38,870 nt of DNA, from contig CAJLUE010000008.1 of NCBI GenBank assembly GCA_905209765.1, positions 1 through 38,870 of the forward strand, given 5' to 3'. This document shows, piece by piece, positions 31,632 through 38,870 of the stretch. The notes below the pieces were generated by a model. That model did no database searches. It saw only the letters and a program-made list of their open reading frames with translations, and had not been told where the DNA came from. How positions within the stretch are numbered: position 1 is the first letter of the stretch; each line of letters begins with the position of its first letter. This DNA is from an uncultured Collinsella sp. GTDB taxonomy: Bacteria; Actinomycetota; Coriobacteriia; Coriobacteriales; Coriobacteriaceae. The position numbers were made by a program, and so were the translations under genes.

Positions 31632-31662
31632 CGGGGCAAACTCCAGTGCGGAGTCTGCCCCG
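31632..31662 (-). terminator. Terminator between major pilin and sortase
   Basis: A 13-bp stem with one mismatch (31632-31644 with 31650-31662) and a 5-nt loop is followed on the minus strand by four T. It would let most transcripts stop after the major pilin, giving a high pilin to sortase ratio. Confidence 0.78.
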
Positions 31663-31762
31663 AAAAGAGAATGGCAAAGCAAGAACGTGGATGGACGAGA
31701 AAAGTGTCCGCAAGTCTCATGGCCATCACATCCCACCTGCCAAAGGGATGGATGAGTGAGCG

Positions 31763-33424
31763 TTACTCCTGCTCGGACTCCTCAGCCTGCTTACGGCTAC
31801 GAATGAGATGCGCCACGCCAATGCACAGCACCGCGCCGCCAGCGATCCAAGTGAAGGTCACGCCATTGAGACCGGTCAGCGGGAGACCGGAGCCCTGCTT
31901 GTTTTTGACAATCAAAGCAGCAGTACCGTTGTCCGTGTTGGTCGTGTCAACCTCGACCAAATTGGAACCCTTGGTGCTCGTCTTGACCGTGAGCTTGTTT
32001 TCTCCCACGCCCTCTGCTTCTTCGAGGCCAGTGGCTTTGATGGTGAAGGTGAAATCGGGGATGGTGTTGTAGCCGGCGAGCGTATGGGTTTCCTTGACGG
32101 TGTAGGTGCCGGCATCGAGGCCCTTGACGTTAATCTCGCCGGAGCGGGTGGTCGTGAACTCATAAGGCTCAGAATCGAGGGAGCCATCATCCTGGACATA
32201 CATGCCCTTGGATGCAGTATCGTCGGGATTAGTGGCACAGATGGTGAACTTTACGCCGGCAAGTTTCTTATCCTCATCAGTCGCGTCCTTCTTGACGAGC
32301 TCGAGCGCATAGGTGTAGTCGCGCACGGTGTCGGACACAGACTCACCCTTGGTAACGTGGCCAGGGTTGTTGGAGTAGATGAGCTTGACGGTGTTGGAGT
32401 TGCCCGTGCGACCGACAACGACATGCTGGGAGTTTTTCGGGTCGAGCTTGGCGCTGTACGTGACAACGACCCTTGTGTTCTCGCCAACAGTGGCACCGGC
32501 CGCCCCGGCGGCAGCCTTAAGATCGTCAAACTTTACGCTCAAGAACGTCTTGCCATTTGAATCGGGACTAGACACGGTCACAGAAGTGGGCTTGATAGGA
32601 GTCTCACCAATCACGGCCTTGACAGAGGACTCTTCAACAGTCAAACCGGCAGACAGCTCATCGTAGAACTCATAATAGTAGGTGCCGAACGTGTCGACAT
32701 TGTTTGCAACCGTGCCGGTCAGCCTGTACTGAACGGTCTGACCCATCTGGGAGTCCGCCTTGTCAGACCAATCGACGCCCGTAGCATCGTCCTTGATCTG
32801 CTTCGTCACGGTCGGGATGCCCGTCTTCTCGGTAACCCTCACTGCGCCGCCGCCCACGACCGCAAAGATCGGCGAGGTACCGGTCTGCTTCTCTTTCGGA
32901 TTGAGCGAGTCGGTATCGGTCATGAACAGGTAGTAGCCGGCGCTCTCAGTGGTGAAAGTGCAACCGGCAGCAAAGGGATTGCCCTTAGCGGGAACACGCT
33001 TCTCTACAGCCAAGGCAATCTTGTTAAGGATGCTGTCCTGCGGCAAATTCATGGTATCAGTGGTATCAGTGATCTTGGAAAGGTAGTCGGCAACATCAGA
33101 AGCTGTCGATTTTTTGGTAATTCCAGGGGCGTTATTTTTAACAAGCTCGTCCAGGACCGCATCCCTTGCGTCATCACTCGCCCACTCAACGTTGGACGTA
33201 ACCTTACCGGACTTTCCGTCCATAACGTCAGCTTTAAAAATCTGATACGCCTTGAACAAAGTGGAGCCATTGTTCACGGCCTGGTTAATCGTGAGCGAAT
33301 AGCTGGGGGCGGCACCCTCCTCAGCAAATGCCATGGTCACCGGGGCCATGACGCCGCCGAAGCTCAGCGCCGCCGTGAGGCCGGCGGTTACTGCCAGGCG
33401 TGCGATGTTCTTGTTCATGCTCAT
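31763..33424 (-). CDS. Major pilin, LPXTG-anchored
   Basis: This 553-residue shaft protein has a signal peptide (residues 1 to about 34, ending AFA), pilin-type Ig domains, an E-box-like YTVKETHTLAGYN in the last domain, and the sorting signal LPLTG (514-518) followed by a hydrophobic helix and a charged tail (RSRKQAEESEQE). A pilin-motif lysine is likely in the VTKQIKDDATGVDW area. The FctA/SpaA-type domain pattern (NPGHVTKGESVSDTVRDYTYALELVKKDATDEDK) suggests intramolecular isopeptide bonds. The start at 33424 has a ggagg site 8 nt away; longer starts lack one. The order before the sortase fits a shaft pilin. Confidence 0.9.
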   Translation of the reverse strand: MSMNKNIARLAVTAGLTAALSFGGVMAPVTMAFAEEGAAPSYSLTINQAVNNGSTLFKAYQIFKADVMDGKSGKVTSNVEWASDDARDAVLDELVKNNAPGITKKSTASDVADYLSKITDTTDTMNLPQDSILNKIALAVEKRVPAKGNPFAAGCTFTTESAGYYLFMTDTDSLNPKEKQTGTSPIFAVVGGGAVRVTEKTGIPTVTKQIKDDATGVDWSDKADSQMGQTVQYRLTGTVANNVDTFGTYYYEFYDELSAGLTVEESSVKAVIGETPIKPTSVTVSSPDSNGKTFLSVKFDDLKAAAGAAGATVGENTRVVVTYSAKLDPKNSQHVVVGRTGNSNTVKLIYSNNPGHVTKGESVSDTVRDYTYALELVKKDATDEDKKLAGVKFTICATNPDDTASKGMYVQDDGSLDSEPYEFTTTRSGEINVKGLDAGTYTVKETHTLAGYNTIPDFTFTIKATGLEEAEGVGENKLTVKTSTKGSNLVEVDTTNTDNGTAALIVKNKQGSGLPLTGLNGVTFTWIAGGAVLCIGVAHLIRSRKQAEESEQE

Positions 33425-33532
33425 CTTCTTTTCCTCCGTTTTCCGTTTGATTCCCATTCGATCGGTCATCATCTGTCTGTGCCTTAGCATCTGCTTCGTT
33501 ACGTCTCGCCCCGCTCTCTGTGGGGCTGCCAG

Positions 33533-35197
33533 CTACTCTTTATGGCTGCCACCTCCCCGCTTGACCAGGAGCGCGACCACGATGAGCGCGGCTCCGGCGA
33601 CCGCTGCGGCGGCCGCGGCGTACATTGCCATATCGCCAGTCGAGGGCATAAAGCCTCCGGTGGTAATGCTAGGGGGTGTGCCGGTGGGCGTGTTGATGAG
33701 CGACGCCTCCAGGCTGCCCGTCGACCCGTCCGCGCTGTCGGCTCGCAGGGGCGACTCGGCCGTGATGGTGAGCCTGGGCTTGGCGGCGGCCACCTGGTCG
33801 ACGTCCAGGCCCTCGGCCTTGACCGTCACGGAGCGCGTGCCCTCAAAGGCGGTGTAGCCCTTGGGCGCCTTGGGCTCGCGGACCTCCAGCTTGCCCGAGT
33901 CCACGCCCGAGACGGTCACGCGGCCGTCCTCGCCCGTGGTGACGGTGGCCTTGCCCTCCGCATCCCACGTGCCGTCGGCCGCTAGCGTGCGGCCGCGGTC
34001 GTCGGCGATGCTCAGGACCGCCCCGGGCAGCGGTTTGTCGCCGTCGCTGCCGCGCTTGGTGAGCGCGAGATCCCAGGTGTAGGCGCACGCATCATCGCTC
34101 GGCGTGCGGGTGAATCCGGCGTCGCCGGACTGGTCGGCAAAGGGAGAGCGCGGGTAGCGCAGGTAGACCTCGTTGGGGTTGCCCTTGGCGATGCCGTGGC
34201 TGCATGCGCTGTTGAGCGGCGCATTGTACACGGCGACCACGCGGGCGCCAGCTGTGAAGGCGTCGGCCCCGCCGAGCGCGGCGATCAGGTCGCCGGTGCG
34301 CACGGTGAAGGTCTTACCGTCGACCGAGACCCTGCACTGGGCCGTGATATCGGTCCAACCCTTCGCGGGCTCGGTACCGGTGCGCCCGTCCTTGCCGGCC
34401 GAGACGGCACCGAAGCCGCCGTCCGCGCCCGCCGCCACGTACACGCGCATGCTCGCGGCGACCTTGGAGGGGTCGAGCCCCGCGCTCATGGTGTCGACGA
34501 ACTGCACCGTATAGGTGTCGTAGGCGGTAAGACCCGCCGGAACCGTGGCCGAGAGGCGCCAGCACAGGTCGTCGGCGACCGTGGCGTCGGCGGCCTTTTG
34601 CCAGGCGGCGGTGCTGTCCTCCAGCACGTGCTTGGACACCTTGGGCGTCGCGGCCTTGGGCTTGACGGTGACGGCACTGCCGCCCACCAGGGCCATAATC
34701 GGCGCGGTGCCGGCCTCGTTCTGGGAGATGGCGTCGTCGTCGGCGACGATGAGCCAGTAGCCACAGGGTAGCTCGGCCGCCCTGCCCGCGTTAAGGGCCA
34801 CGGACACGGCACCAGAGCTCTGGAGGGAACGAGCGAGCTGTGCGCCCAGCGCGCTCGTAAGGTGGGAATCGTTGTTGAGCCACTCAGCAGCTTCCTGCGC
34901 GGTGGTCTGGGAATTGGGCATGCCGGCGCTGTGCAGCACAGGCAGCGCGGCGTCGTGCACGGCGTCGCTTGCCCAGCCGAGGTCGGTGGCGATCTTGGCG
35001 TCGCTGTCGCCGTCGACGACGTTGGCGCTAAAGATCTGGTAGGCGTCATAGCTGCGCGCCACGGTACCGCTCACCGTGATGGAACCGGTCGAGGTCGGCG
35101 CGGCCTGCGCGGAAGCGGGGAACACAACCGCGCAGGTGCCGATCAGGAGGGCAAGCAGCGCAAACAAGATCGGGAAGGAGCAAACTTTCTTATTCAC
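33533..35197 (-). CDS. Second pilin (minor/base), sorting motif MPSTG
   Basis: This 554-residue protein has a signal peptide (to about residue 34, ending AQA), beta-rich pilin domains (TVPAGLTAYDTYTVQFVDTM, RVVAVYNAPLNSACSHG), a CnaB-like domain (LPGAVLSIADDRGRTLAADGTW, GKLEVREPKAPKGYTAF) and a sorting signal MPSTG (517-521) with a hydrophobic helix and basic end. The likely start is GTG 35197, 8 nt inside the end of the tip gene, with a ggagg site 8 nt before. This coupling suggests stoichiometric production. The unusual MPSTG signal may direct it to housekeeping sortase or the pilus base; this is inference. Confidence 0.86.
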   Translation of the reverse strand: MNKKVCSFPILFALLALLIGTCAVVFPASAQAAPTSTGSITVSGTVARSYDAYQIFSANVVDGDSDAKIATDLGWASDAVHDAALPVLHSAGMPNSQTTAQEAAEWLNNDSHLTSALGAQLARSLQSSGAVSVALNAGRAAELPCGYWLIVADDDAISQNEAGTAPIMALVGGSAVTVKPKAATPKVSKHVLEDSTAAWQKAADATVADDLCWRLSATVPAGLTAYDTYTVQFVDTMSAGLDPSKVAASMRVYVAAGADGGFGAVSAGKDGRTGTEPAKGWTDITAQCRVSVDGKTFTVRTGDLIAALGGADAFTAGARVVAVYNAPLNSACSHGIAKGNPNEVYLRYPRSPFADQSGDAGFTRTPSDDACAYTWDLALTKRGSDGDKPLPGAVLSIADDRGRTLAADGTWDAEGKATVTTGEDGRVTVSGVDSGKLEVREPKAPKGYTAFEGTRSVTVKAEGLDVDQVAAAKPRLTITAESPLRADSADGSTGSLEASLINTPTGTPPSITTGGFMPSTGDMAMYAAAAAAVAGAALIVVALLVKRGGGSHKE

Positions 35198-38100
35198 GAC
35201 GCTCACCTCCCTTCGCATTCGCCTCGCGACGAATGTGCATCCAGGCCGCAGCAGCGCAAAGCACCGCCGCGCCGGCAAGGTACGTCAGAGTGACGCCCGA
35301 CATACCAGAAAGGGGCAAAGAGGTGGAGTAGGTGTTGGTGAAGGTGGGGGTGGACTCGGGCTTGCTGACGTCGAAGGCGACGGGAACCTGCTTGTTGGGA
35401 TCGATATCAATACCGTCAGCGTCCTTGATTTTGGTAAAGGTCACTTTCTCGGCCTCGATTGAACCGTTCTCCTTGTCCTTCATCGTGACATCAAATCGAT
35501 AGACCGACTTGTCGTACGTATAGTGCGAGAACAGCGAAAACTCTGTACTCTCGCGCACGTAGTACTTGAAGTCTTTTTTAGCGCCACGACCCGAATCATC
35601 AGAATCTCCCTGCTTCAAGCTGGCAAGGTCATACTCAATATTTGGGAAATAAAGCTTCTGGGACTTTTTGCCGTTGGCCTTAGTCGTAACCCTCTCAGCG
35701 TTCTCGAACCCTTCGTTATCCGCAAACTCGAGCGTGAACTCCTTCATCTCGCCACCCTCAACGACCTTAGTCGCCGCTGGCGTCCAGGAGCCGACAGAGG
35801 CATAGGGCTCAATTTTGTTGATAAAGGTCGGGTTATTCTCGCCACCGATAACAACCGTAGTCTTCGTGTCATCCGAGGTGTTAACGGAATAGCTTCCGGA
35901 GGCAAGTGCTACGAAGTTGCTACCATCCTCGTTCTTTTTATAAACTGTTACTTCTTTTACCTTGTAATACTTAATTGGAATCGACATGAGATGGTCGATA
36001 TTGTATGGATTGCTATCAACTGTTGCCACGATCTTGTAAATGGTCTTATCGAATTTGGTGTCTAATTCGTTTTCGCCGCTGATGGGTTCCTCAACTAGAT
36101 AGAAAACGTATTGTCCCGAAGAATAGTCCTTGCCAGAGTCGAAGGTGATTTCGCCGCTTGTTTGGTCAACAGACGCCTCGCCCGCAACACTGCAATTGCC
36201 CATATCTAATGTGCCGTCCTCTTTCCAAGAAGGCTCAGTGGCACCATCCTTGCGGAGCAGCTTAAACTTGTACCCGTGTCCCTCAAGCTCTTGCGACTTT
36301 CCGTCTGCATCTACAAGCACCTTAGTGGCATTGAGCTTCATGCTCGGATAAACGCTCAGATCATTGACTTCGCCGACGGTGAGGTCGCCGTTGGTCATAA
36401 TGCCGCCGCCATGGGTGTACGAGTAGTTGCCGCTGATGATGGTCGTAGCTGCCAATTGCGCATTTGCTATGGCATCATCAGTCGGATGGGCCTCCAAACC
36501 GAACATGTACTTGGCCTCGGCACCGCCGTTGGCATCGATGGTTATCTTCGCATTATCGCAAGTGCCCTGCCAGCCAGCTGAGCCGCCGCCGAGCATCTTG
36601 CCGAGCACAACTGCAACCGTCTTATTGCTGTCATTCTTGCGCACCAGGAAAAAATCCTGGTGACCGGCTTCTTTGAAAGTTGAGGTAATGTACTTAGAAT
36701 CGCTGTCCTCGTTCTTGCCATTACCTCCGGCAGACATGTGATCATCATAACCATGATCCGTATTGTTGTAGATTGCGGCACCATTTGAGTGCGAGACAAT
36801 CGTCTCTCCCGTGGGGCAGGCACCGATGCCACCACCCCAGCCACCGGCATCATTTTGAGTGATCAGCGTCTTTACGATATTGAGCTTGCCGCCCTTCTGG
36901 ATAAAGACACCACCGCCGCCCCAGTCGCCACCACGATTCGGGGTGCTACCCGTCATCGTCTTGTTGTTCGTAATGTAAATCTTGCCAGATTCGCCAGCGT
37001 TAATTGTTGCAGTAGTGCCAACATTGTCGCCACCTTCGCCGCCTGCGACACGCAGACCGCCGCCCTCGGCGTTATCGGATTCGTTACCGGCAATCGTGCC
37101 GCCAGTCATTTCAAAGCTAATGTTCTTGCCGTTGTTCTTACTGTAGAAACCTGCGTAGACGCCACCGCCAGCCTCATGGGAATAGTTAGCCGTAATCAAG
37201 CCGTCCGCTATACTGAGCTTGCCACCATGTGTGCATGCAATGCCGCCGCCACCGAGCAGGCCATTGTTGTAAAGTTTATCCCAAGTGATGCGATCGTTGA
37301 CTCGGTTGTTAGTTATACAGGCAGAACCGCTAATGGTAACGTTTGCACCCTTGGTATAAACACCGCCACCGTAGCCACCGTCGCCGGTGTCTTCACCATT
37401 GTTGATGGGATTTCCATACGTAGCGTTGCCAGAGATAATTCCGCCCGCAAGGTTCAGGGTGGCTGTAAAGTCAGCAAAGATGCCGCCGCCAGCAGCCGCC
37501 TTGTTTCCCGCGACCACACCGCCTGTCATTTCGAGTTTGGGATTCGTGCCTGCTATGCACAGGCCACCGCCCCAGCCACCGCCGTTGCCGTTGGTGACGT
37601 AACCGCCCTCGATTTTGACTGTACCCTCGGAATAAATCACATGACCGTTGTTGCCCAGATTGGCAGCCGTGGTAATCATGCCGCCCTTGAGATTGAGTAT
37701 GCCACCCGCTTCAACGTTGACCACATACTTTACGGAACCGCTGTCCGATGCTGCATCGATAGCGCCAAAGCCCGTAACGAAATGCCTGTACGTAGTCTCG
37801 GTGGTGCCAAGTCCATCTGTCTTGGGCGTGCTCTTAGTCTCATAGTAAGTAAGACTCTTAGGAGTGCCGTTATTAGAGCTGCTTCCCTTTTCCCACTCCA
37901 TACTCGCAAGCTGACCCGCCGGCGTATTGGCCGTATCGACCGAACTTGGTGCATCTATTGTTGTTTGGCTTAAATCCTCGATAGTGAGCGTGGCTCCGTT
38001 TTCGACCACAAAGAAGGAGTCTAAGCCGCCAGAACGGTTACAGAGCATGTTGCCGTTAAGATCGATGGTGGTGTCTTTGCTGATAGTGATCTGCTTATCC

Positions 38101-38579
38101 GAATAGGCATAATCCGTCAGTCGGAACTTGCCGCCATTGGTAAACACCCCAGCAACATCGCCGCTTACCTCGGTATAGCCATCGGCACTGACGGGAGCGA
38201 TAGCGTTTTCATCGTTATTATCATCATCCGCGGGCTGTGCGTCGGAAGGCTGCGTGTCACCCTCGACCTTCGTGTCGTCGGACGGCAGGCCTGCGGCAGC
38301 GGCGTCTTCGCTCGCGCCATTCTCGGCATCGTCGCTATTCTGGTTTTCGGTATCACCGTTGTTGGTGTTTCCTACATCAGTAGACTCAGTTGAGGAACCA
38401 CCCGCCGTTACGGTTTCCTCGGCAGAAACCGTCTGGGCATCGTTGGCAATGGCCTGCGAGATTGGAGGCATGACGAGCGACAGTACCAGGCTCAACACGG
38501 AGGCTCCGCACAAAACGCCTGCCAGCACACGGCGCGTCGCTTTATTACTCTGCTTAGATTTGTCTGAATTTGCTTTCAT
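35190..38579 (-). CDS. Large pilus tip adhesin with beta-helix and LPXTG-like anchor
   Basis: This 1129-residue surface protein has an N-terminal signal segment (about residues 17-45), then a disordered Asp/Asn/Glu/Ser-rich linker (about 46-135), and a long right-handed beta-helix-like region (about 140-760) with many repeats of the GGG(I/V)...N.A or GGGVYTKGANVTISG type, as in polymorphic outer-membrane or pectate-lyase-like proteins. Two or three pilin/CnaB-type domains follow (about 760-1085, with FKLLRKDGATEPSW and VYYVRESTEFS-like segments). The end is LPLSG, hydrophobic helix, basic tail. The start has a gggaggag site. It is the first gene of the operon and would be the tip subunit, probably a host or polymer adhesin. 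Confidence 0.88.
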   Translation of the reverse strand: MKANSDKSKQSNKATRRVLAGVLCGASVLSLVLSLVMPPISQAIANDAQTVSAEETVTAGGSSTESTDVGNTNNGDTENQNSDDAENGASEDAAAAGLPSDDTKVEGDTQPSDAQPADDDNNDENAIAPVSADGYTEVSGDVAGVFTNGGKFRLTDYAYSDKQITISKDTTIDLNGNMLCNRSGGLDSFFVVENGATLTIEDLSQTTIDAPSSVDTANTPAGQLASMEWEKGSSSNNGTPKSLTYYETKSTPKTDGLGTTETTYRHFVTGFGAIDAASDSGSVKYVVNVEAGGILNLKGGMITTAANLGNNGHVIYSEGTVKIEGGYVTNGNGGGWGGGLCIAGTNPKLEMTGGVVAGNKAAAGGGIFADFTATLNLAGGIISGNATYGNPINNGEDTGDGGYGGGVYTKGANVTISGSACITNNRVNDRITWDKLYNNGLLGGGGIACTHGGKLSIADGLITANYSHEAGGGVYAGFYSKNNGKNISFEMTGGTIAGNESDNAEGGGLRVAGGEGGDNVGTTATINAGESGKIYITNNKTMTGSTPNRGGDWGGGGVFIQKGGKLNIVKTLITQNDAGGWGGGIGACPTGETIVSHSNGAAIYNNTDHGYDDHMSAGGNGKNEDSDSKYITSTFKEAGHQDFFLVRKNDSNKTVAVVLGKMLGGGSAGWQGTCDNAKITIDANGGAEAKYMFGLEAHPTDDAIANAQLAATTIISGNYSYTHGGGIMTNGDLTVGEVNDLSVYPSMKLNATKVLVDADGKSQELEGHGYKFKLLRKDGATEPSWKEDGTLDMGNCSVAGEASVDQTSGEITFDSGKDYSSGQYVFYLVEEPISGENELDTKFDKTIYKIVATVDSNPYNIDHLMSIPIKYYKVKEVTVYKKNEDGSNFVALASGSYSVNTSDDTKTTVVIGGENNPTFINKIEPYASVGSWTPAATKVVEGGEMKEFTLEFADNEGFENAERVTTKANGKKSQKLYFPNIEYDLASLKQGDSDDSGRGAKKDFKYYVRESTEFSLFSHYTYDKSVYRFDVTMKDKENGSIEAEKVTFTKIKDADGIDIDPNKQVPVAFDVSKPESTPTFTNTYSTSLPLSGMSGVTLTYLAGAAVLCAAAAWMHIRREANAKGGERRE

Positions 38580-38669
38580 CGATGTCTCCTCCCCAAGAGA
38601 CCGCGATCTTGCTCTTTCACTATCAAACGTATCTGCGCAATCTGTAATTGCGCACGCTTAGTAATGACT

Positions 38670-38699
38670 ATTCTAACGATTGTTTGAACATCTGGGCAA
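38670..38699 (-). promoter_or_regulatory. Candidate promoter of the pilus operon
   Basis: On the minus strand TTGCCC (complement of 38694-38699) and TAGAAT (complement of 38670-38675) are 18 bp apart, giving four and five matches of six to the consensus. The transcript start would lie about 85 nt before the tip gene. The leader includes an 8-bp inverted repeat (38634-38641 with 38647-38654). Confidence 0.45.
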
Positions 38700-38721
38700 A
38701 TAAACCGATAGTTTTGTAGCG

Positions 38722-38744
38722 AATTGTCAATTCTCTTGACAATT
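38722..38744. promoter_or_regulatory. Perfect 9-bp inverted repeat upstream of the pilus promoter
   Basis: Arms aattgtcaa (38722-38730) and ttgacaatt (38736-38744) flank a 5-bp centre. It may be an operator or activator site for the pilus operon, or a site for phase control; no regulator gene is visible in the window. Confidence 0.5.
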
Positions 38745-38870
38745 GCTCAGATTTACCTTCGTTTATTCGCTATCTATTTTTTGTTTCTACTGGTAATTTA
38801 GTTGCCCATCATTTTTTAAGGCTCTGTTAGACCAGGATTGACATACATGTGTCCCCACGGTGCCATATCG
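38745..38870. other. AT-rich intergenic DNA at the right edge
   Basis: No gene is supported. A TTGACA hexamer (38838-38843) on the plus strand could be a -35 for a gene beyond the window, but no -10 is convincing before the edge. Confidence 0.4.

Noticed and set aside
38838..38866. Plus-strand promoter at the right edge
   Set aside because: TTGACA is present, but no good -10 lies 16-18 bp downstream before the window ends.

Overview
The window is high-GC and looks like a gut Coriobacteriia chromosome, most likely Collinsella or a close relative. This is inferred from the gatC-gatA-gatB order, the tmRNA tag, the sortase-built pilus operon and the base composition; no 16S or marker phylogeny could be run. 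Two parts meet at the tmRNA gene ssrA.

Positions 1 to about 22,950 are the late region of a siphovirus-type prophage, with every gene on the plus strand. The order is packaging (terS, terL), head (portal, minor capsid protein with a C-terminal JAB-like domain, scaffold, major capsid, head-tail connectors), tail (tube with an Ig-like domain, two assembly proteins, tape measure, Dit, tail endopeptidase/spike, BppU-like baseplate protein), then a diversity-generating retroelement (DGR), then lysis genes. Integrase, repressor and replication genes are absent and would lie left of the window.

The DGR is the standout system. A tail-tip protein (17667-18575) ends in a C-type-lectin-like WWLRS module. 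Its last coding stretch (VR, 18437-18559) has a 123-bp near-copy (TR, 19175-19297) between an Avd-like gene and a reverse transcriptase gene with a YMDD box. All nine VR/TR differences fall on adenines of the TR, and all lie in AAY codons. This is the signature of adenine-directed mutagenic retrohoming, and the element probably diversifies the phage receptor-binding protein.

ssrA lies on the minus strand (23013-23376), and its 3' end faces the prophage. The host part follows: a small conserved gene; a metal P-type ATPase operon with a small membrane protein and a possible DtxR/MntR-type operator over its promoter; a 134-bp element made of 37-bp inverted repeats; the gatCAB amidotransferase operon; and a four-gene pilus operon on the minus strand. 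The pilus operon encodes a large beta-helix tip protein, a minor pilin, a major pilin and a class C sortase. Its likely promoter lies near the right edge.
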